Assembly: GCA_050290785.1 (NCBI GenBank)
Contig: JBNKIR010000047.1
Location: forward strand, 6,873 to 70,872
Source: JAAGZL01 sp050290785
GTDB lineage: Bacteria > Pseudomonadota > Gammaproteobacteria > Chromatiales > Chromatiaceae
DNA: 64,000 nt
Direction of reading: 5' to 3'
Shown here one piece after another: positions 60,226 to 64,000 of this stretch. Position 1 is the stretch's first letter; every line of letters begins with the position of its first letter. Under the pieces are notes generated by a model. It worked only from the letters and a program-made list of their open reading frames with translations, was not told where the DNA came from and did no database searches. The position numbers and the translations under genes are program-made.

Positions 60226-62943
60226 ATGCATCCCCAAGGCGTAGAAAAGTTTAAACATTATTACGTAGGCATCGACTCTCTGGCAGAACTCGCTACCCGT
60301 GAGGACCGCGTCTGTGTACTCAACATAACCGGTGGCGAGAGCCGCAGTGTAACCCCTACCAGCCATGAATATTCCGGTGGCAACGTTGTCTGCGGTACCG
60401 CACCTGGTCGCTCCGGCACGGTTATGAAGAGCAAAATAGGTGACATACCCATTTACGACAACATTGCCGAGGCCATTGAAGCCGGACATGAGTTCAATGT
60501 GGTTGTGGTATACCTGCCGCCATCCGGGGTGCGCGATGGTGTGATCGAGGCCATTCGAGTAAATCCTAATCTGAAAAAGATCGTGATACTTACCGAAAAG
60601 GTTCCGGTACGGGATGCCCGCGTCATACGTGCCATGGGTCAGATGCGTGGCATCGATATCTTTGGCGCCAACTGCCTGGGTCTGGCCGACGCACATAATC
60701 ATGTGCGTATCGGTGGCGCTCTGGGCGGTAGCTCGCCAGAAGAGTCCCTGCTGCCAGGTTCAGTAGCCATCTTCTCAAATTCCGGTAACTTCACTACCAC
60801 CATGGCGGTCTATCTCACCACTGCGGGTTGGGGCAGCACTGTTTCCCTCTCATCGGGTAAGGATGTATACATCCACTACTCCGCACCAGAGTGGAATCAT
60901 GCCTTCCACAACGATGACCGCTCCAAGGCCGGCGTCATGTACATCGAGCCAGGTGGTTACTATGAGCATGGCCTGGAGTTCGAGAAGCCTGTTGTAGCTT
61001 GTGTGGTCGGACGCTGGAAGGCGAAACTGACCAAGGCCTGCGGCCATGCCGGCGCCATCGCCGGCGCCGGCGACAACGCCGCGGCCAAAGAGCAGTGGTT
61101 CATGGACAAGTTCGGCGTGGACGAGATCTTCACCCCGGAGAATCCGGTCTGTTCGGAAAAGGGTGCGGTTGTGGTCAACATCGCCCACATCCCCGCCGCC
61201 CTGACCGCTGTGATGGCCAAACGCGGAGAGAAACCGGACTTCGAACCTGTTGGCAACCTATCCATGAAGTGCTGGTTCAGCAATACCCAGGGTATAGATA
61301 TCCCTGACTATCTGAACCCGGAAGTGGTGGAGGCGGTTGCCCCATATAACGAACAGATCGCCCTCCTGGGCGAACAGGTAGGCGCCATATTCCCGCGCCA
61401 AAGCATGAAGGACGCCTCCGGCGCCTCCATGATGGACCCCAAGACCCAGGTGACCAGGATCCACGGCACCAGCGTGCTGGATGCGTCCACTCACTCCTTC
61501 GAAGAGAACCTGGTGCAGAGTCTCATCCGCGAGTATCCGGATGCCAACGGCGCAGCCCTGGCCAACGTGGCCCTGAACGCCTTTGTGAACCAGCACGACC
61601 AGGTGGGACTGGCAGCTGCACAGGCATCCCGTGACGCCGGCAACAGCCCGAATACCGCCCTGGCGGCCGCAGTAGCCATGGTAGGACCAAAGCCGCAGGA
61701 GAAATCCCGCGCCGCCGCCTCCGCCCTGATCGAGCTGTTCAAAAAGAGTGGGCTGGAAAACCCGGGCGCGACCGGGTTCGACTTCAGCGCGCAACTGCAG
61801 GAGGCCGATCCAGAGATATTCCTCTCCGACACCCCGTGCACCTGTGGCGACGCCATGCTGGAGGCCATCTCCGCCCGTGGCGCCAATTCGGTATTCATAG
61901 ACTTTCTGTCGGCACTGGCCAGTAAGAACGAGGGGAGGATCAGTTGTAAGGTCTTGGTAGCGGCCATCACCACCCACCTGGCCTGGCCTGCCCTGATGCG
62001 CAAGCGTCTCTCTATCACCACCATCGCCAATATGCCGTGGCACTTCCGTGTATTCAGCACCCTGATCGGCTCTGCCGCCAGTGTGGAATCTCAGGAAAAA
62101 GAGAGCTTCTGCGGAGTGAAAAACAAGGAGTTGATGGGCAGCTGGAGCTTCACCGAGACCGCCCATCTGGCCCTCCTGGGTCACCGCCCGAACGAGGAGT
62201 CTCTGTACGCCTTCTCCGTACTGCTGGGCCTGATCATCTCCAACGGACCGGGCACCATCTCCGCGCAGGGCGCCAAGGGCGCAGTGGCGGCCGATGGACC
62301 CGAGGCCCCGGCCCGTGTGCAGGTAAACAAGGGCTACATCGGCTTTCTCACCCACACCGGTTACGCACACGGCGGCAACGGCTACGAGGCCATCGCCTTT
62401 CTGCTGGACCGCTTCCGCGCTACCGGCCTGCAGGATCCTGGCAGTGATAGCCATGGTCTGGATCTGGCCGCTATGGCCACCGAGTATGCCAAAGAGTATC
62501 TGGCGTACAAGAAGAAGGCCAAGGCCGAGGGCAACCTCTCCTATGACAAGATCCCCTGCACCGGCCACCCGGTATTCAAGGGCGAAGACATCAACTATGA
62601 TCCGCGCGAGGTGTTCGTCGGCGAACTGTTCAAGAAGCGTGGCGACTACAACGTCTTCCACGAATTCTACAAGGAGCTGGTCCAGGCGCTGTTTAAGACG
62701 GGCGTTACGCGCAACGTCTTCTGCGTCAATGTGGACGCCGTCATCGCCGTTCTTCTGCTGAAGATGCTGTGGAAACCACATGCGGCAGGAGAGATTGATG
62801 ATGCCACCATGGAATCGGCAGCCTTCACTACCTTCCTGTTCGGACGCATGATAGGCTCGGCAGCTGAGATCGACGATCACACCAACCGTGGTCGTAACAT
62901 GGACACCCGCACACCGGCCAGCAAGTGCAGCTACGTGGGTTAA
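60226..62943 (+). CDS. aclA: ATP-citrate lyase, CoA-ligase/citrate-synthase-like (alpha/large) subunit, type II-like
   Basis: Large subunit of 905 residues, about 300 longer than canonical AclA (about 610). The N-terminal CoA-binding domain (about 1-170) and ligase domain carry the phospho-His loop GHAGAIAGAGDNAA (His274). A middle region (about 340-640) has a degenerate citrate-synthase-like stretch (residues 446-510). The C-terminal citrate-synthase-like domain has SNGPGTISAQGAKGA (Asn673 where ACLs usually have His), GHPVF (His781) and NVDAVIAVLLLKML (Asp837). It would couple ATP, CoA and citrate cleavage. Length and layout fit the 'type II' ACL of Endoriftia and Magnetococcus, by memory. 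Reaction direction not provable here. Confidence 0.82.
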   Translation: MHPQGVEKFKHYYVGIDSLAELATREDRVCVLNITGGESRSVTPTSHEYSGGNVVCGTAPGRSGTVMKSKIGDIPIYDNIAEAIEAGHEFNVVVVYLPPSGVRDGVIEAIRVNPNLKKIVILTEKVPVRDARVIRAMGQMRGIDIFGANCLGLADAHNHVRIGGALGGSSPEESLLPGSVAIFSNSGNFTTTMAVYLTTAGWGSTVSLSSGKDVYIHYSAPEWNHAFHNDDRSKAGVMYIEPGGYYEHGLEFEKPVVACVVGRWKAKLTKACGHAGAIAGAGDNAAAKEQWFMDKFGVDEIFTPENPVCSEKGAVVVNIAHIPAALTAVMAKRGEKPDFEPVGNLSMKCWFSNTQGIDIPDYLNPEVVEAVAPYNEQIALLGEQVGAIFPRQSMKDASGASMMDPKTQVTRIHGTSVLDASTHSFEENLVQSLIREYPDANGAALANVALNAFVNQHDQVGLAAAQASRDAGNSPNTALAAAVAMVGPKPQEKSRAAASALIELFKKSGLENPGATGFDFSAQLQEADPEIFLSDTPCTCGDAMLEAISARGANSVFIDFLSALASKNEGRISCKVLVAAITTHLAWPALMRKRLSITTIANMPWHFRVFSTLIGSAASVESQEKESFCGVKNKELMGSWSFTETAHLALLGHRPNEESLYAFSVLLGLIISNGPGTISAQGAKGAVAADGPEAPARVQVNKGYIGFLTHTGYAHGGNGYEAIAFLLDRFRATGLQDPGSDSHGLDLAAMATEYAKEYLAYKKKAKAEGNLSYDKIPCTGHPVFKGEDINYDPREVFVGELFKKRGDYNVFHEFYKELVQALFKTGVTRNVFCVNVDAVIAVLLLKMLWKPHAAGEIDDATMESAAFTTFLFGRMIGSAAEIDDHTNRGRNMDTRTPASKCSYVG

Positions 62944-62949
62944 TAGACA

Positions 62950-62974
62950 TGGGGTCGGACCGAGTCCGGCCCCA
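62950..62974 (+). terminator. Hairpin 1 between aclA and icd
   Basis: TGGGGTCGGAC-CGA-GTCCGGCCCCA, an 11-bp stem (one G-U) with a 3-base loop, 7 bases past the aclA stop. No T-run follows. It may be a terminator, attenuator or an mRNA-stabilising stem. Confidence 0.55.
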
Positions 62975-62987
62975 CTGATTTACAACC

Positions 62988-63029
62988 GAGGCGCAGAGAG
63001 ATTCCGGTCGACAACACACTCTGCGCCTC
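62988..63029 (+). promoter_or_regulatory. Hairpin 2 between aclA and icd
   Basis: GAGGCGCAGAG and CTCTGCGCCTC form a perfect 11-bp stem with a 20-base loop, ending 45 bases before the icd start. A second strong stem in tandem with hairpin 1. Confidence 0.55.
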
Positions 63030-63074
63030 AAATGTTCACAGCTACCTAATCTTAATAATACTGAGGACTGAAAC

Positions 63075-64000
63075 ATGTCAAAGATCATCTGGACCAAAAT
63101 CGACGAGGCGCCCATGCTGGCGACCTACTCCTTTCTGCCTATCGTACAGAAGTTCACCAGTGCGGCAGGCGTAGAGGTCGAGACCCGGGACATCTCGCTG
63201 GCCGGGCGTATTATCGCCAATTTCCCGGATAACCTGACCGAAGAACAGAAGATCCCGGACGAGCTGTCCCGCCTGGGTGATCTGGCCAAGACCCCAGAGG
63301 CCAACATTATCAAGCTGCCTAACATCTCCGCCTCTATCCCGCAGCTGAAGGCCGCAATCAAAGAGTTGCAGGAGAAGGGTTACGATATACCGAACTACCC
63401 GGAGAATCCCCAGAACGACGCCGAAAAAGAGCTCAAAGAGCGTTTCGCCAAGGTCCTGGGTTCTGCTGTAAACCCGGTGCTGCGCGAGGGAAACTCCGAC
63501 CGCCGCGCCCCCACCGCTGTGAAGAACTACGCCAAGAAGTTTCCCCACTCCATGGGCGCCTGGAGCCAAGACTCCAAGTCCCACGTGGCCACCATGACCG
63601 CTGGTGACTTCGCCGCCAACGAACAATCTGTCACCATGGCCGAGGCCACCGATGCCAAAATCTCTTTCATTGGCAATGACGGTTCCACCACCGTGCTGAA
63701 AGAGAGCACACCGCTGGAAGCGGGTGAGATCGTGGATGCCACCTTCATGAGCAAAAAGGCCCTGGTCAAGTTCCTGGAGGAGCAGGTGGCGGACGCCAAG
63801 GCCCAGGACGTGTTGTTCTCCCTGCACATGAAGGCCACCATGATGAAGGTCTCCGACCCCAAGATCTTCGGCCATGCGGTGAAGGTCTTCTACGGCCCCG
63901 TGCTGGAAAAACACGCCGACACCATCGCCAGCACCGGCTTTGACGCCAACAACGGCATCGGCGACCTCTACGCCCGTCTGGACAAACTGGACGCCGCCAA
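63075..64000 (+). CDS. icd: Monomeric NADP-dependent isocitrate dehydrogenase (5' part)
   Basis: First 308 codons of the large monomeric IDH (full length about 740), converting isocitrate to 2-oxoglutarate or the reverse carboxylation. Seen: KIIWTKIDEAPMLATYSFLPIVQKF, TRDISLAGRIIANF, LPNISASIPQLKAAIKELQEKGYDIPNYPE, VLGSAVNPVLREGNSDRRAP (isocitrate-binding SDRR) and FSLHMKATMMKVSDPKIFGH. The protein runs off the right edge. It follows the ACL genes on the same strand (131-base gap with two hairpins). In the reductive TCA cycle it would carboxylate 2-oxoglutarate; that direction is inferred from the neighbours. Confidence 0.95.
   Translation, partial: MSKIIWTKIDEAPMLATYSFLPIVQKFTSAAGVEVETRDISLAGRIIANFPDNLTEEQKIPDELSRLGDLAKTPEANIIKLPNISASIPQLKAAIKELQEKGYDIPNYPENPQNDAEKELKERFAKVLGSAVNPVLREGNSDRRAPTAVKNYAKKFPHSMGAWSQDSKSHVATMTAGDFAANEQSVTMAEATDAKISFIGNDGSTTVLKESTPLEAGEIVDATFMSKKALVKFLEEQVADAKAQDVLFSLHMKATMMKVSDPKIFGHAVKVFYGPVLEKHADTIASTGFDANNGIGDLYARLDKLDAA

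Noticed and set aside
61258..62880. Open frame of 540 codons on the minus strand
   Set aside because: Lies entirely antisense to aclA, in a high-GC region where reverse frames stay open by codon bias; the translation is Gly/Val/His-rich with no domain.

Overview
The window reads as a chromosomal segment of a chemoautotrophic, probably sulfur-oxidising gammaproteobacterium. Two gene orders point to the class: ponA / pilMNOPQ-aroK-aroB-damX-gltB-gltD / hemE, and murA-hisGDC / degS(algW) / nif3 / petABC-sspAB. Both are familiar from Pseudomonas and relatives. The metabolic signature is less ordinary. Near the right end are the two subunits of a large ATP-citrate-lyase-like enzyme (58874-62943) followed by a monomeric NADP-isocitrate dehydrogenase (63075 to the edge). 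At 33949-37534 is a succinate dehydrogenase/fumarate reductase of the anchorless 'type E' kind (flavoprotein, iron-sulfur protein, CCG-domain protein). From general knowledge this set suggests a reductive TCA cycle with a 'type II' ATP-citrate lyase, as described for the vent tubeworm symbiont Endoriftia and for Magnetococcus. The species assignment is inference.

Layout, left to right. 1-3443: C4-dicarboxylate sensing pair dctB-dctD (dctD runs off the left edge). 3627-4085: a bacteriohemerythrin with an FNR/ANR-like site upstream. 4350-7650: greB, a solitary trpC, an AcuI-type reductase and YdfG. 7690-11395: petABC (cytochrome bc1) then sspAB, separated by a terminator. 11599-20545: nif3, degS/algW, a murA-hisG-hisD-hisC cluster, a lone mlaC and ampG. 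20664-29570: mixed single genes, including a small unknown protein, a FabD paralogue, a secreted endonuclease I, ArsC-like reductase, an alkaline-phosphatase-fold hydrolase, an SlyD-like FKBP, an SPOUT methyltransferase, a sirtuin, an Lpg1974-like porin, a CBS protein and an EamA exporter. 29931-33647: full-length cobalamin-dependent metH. 33949-37844: type E sdh/frd operon plus a small unknown gene. 37909-46270: a secreted repeat protein, hemE, gltD, gltB. 46492-55287: damX, aroB, aroK and pilQPONM on the minus strand. 55502-58557: ponA and an unknown gene. 58874-64000: ATP-citrate lyase and IDH.

The genes join into a coherent picture. The bc1 complex serves respiration. The type E Sdh/Frd, ACL and IDH supply reversible or reductive TCA steps. 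GltBD links 2-oxoglutarate to glutamate. I found no tRNA, rRNA, CRISPR array, transposase, integrase or phage gene. The region looks like core chromosome with little sign of recent transfer. The most interesting points are the unusual ACL large subunit, an extra cysteine in the SdhB-like protein that predicts a second [4Fe-4S] cluster, two tandem hairpins between ACL and IDH, paired inverted repeats in front of ACL, and a hairpin overlapping the petA ribosome-binding site.
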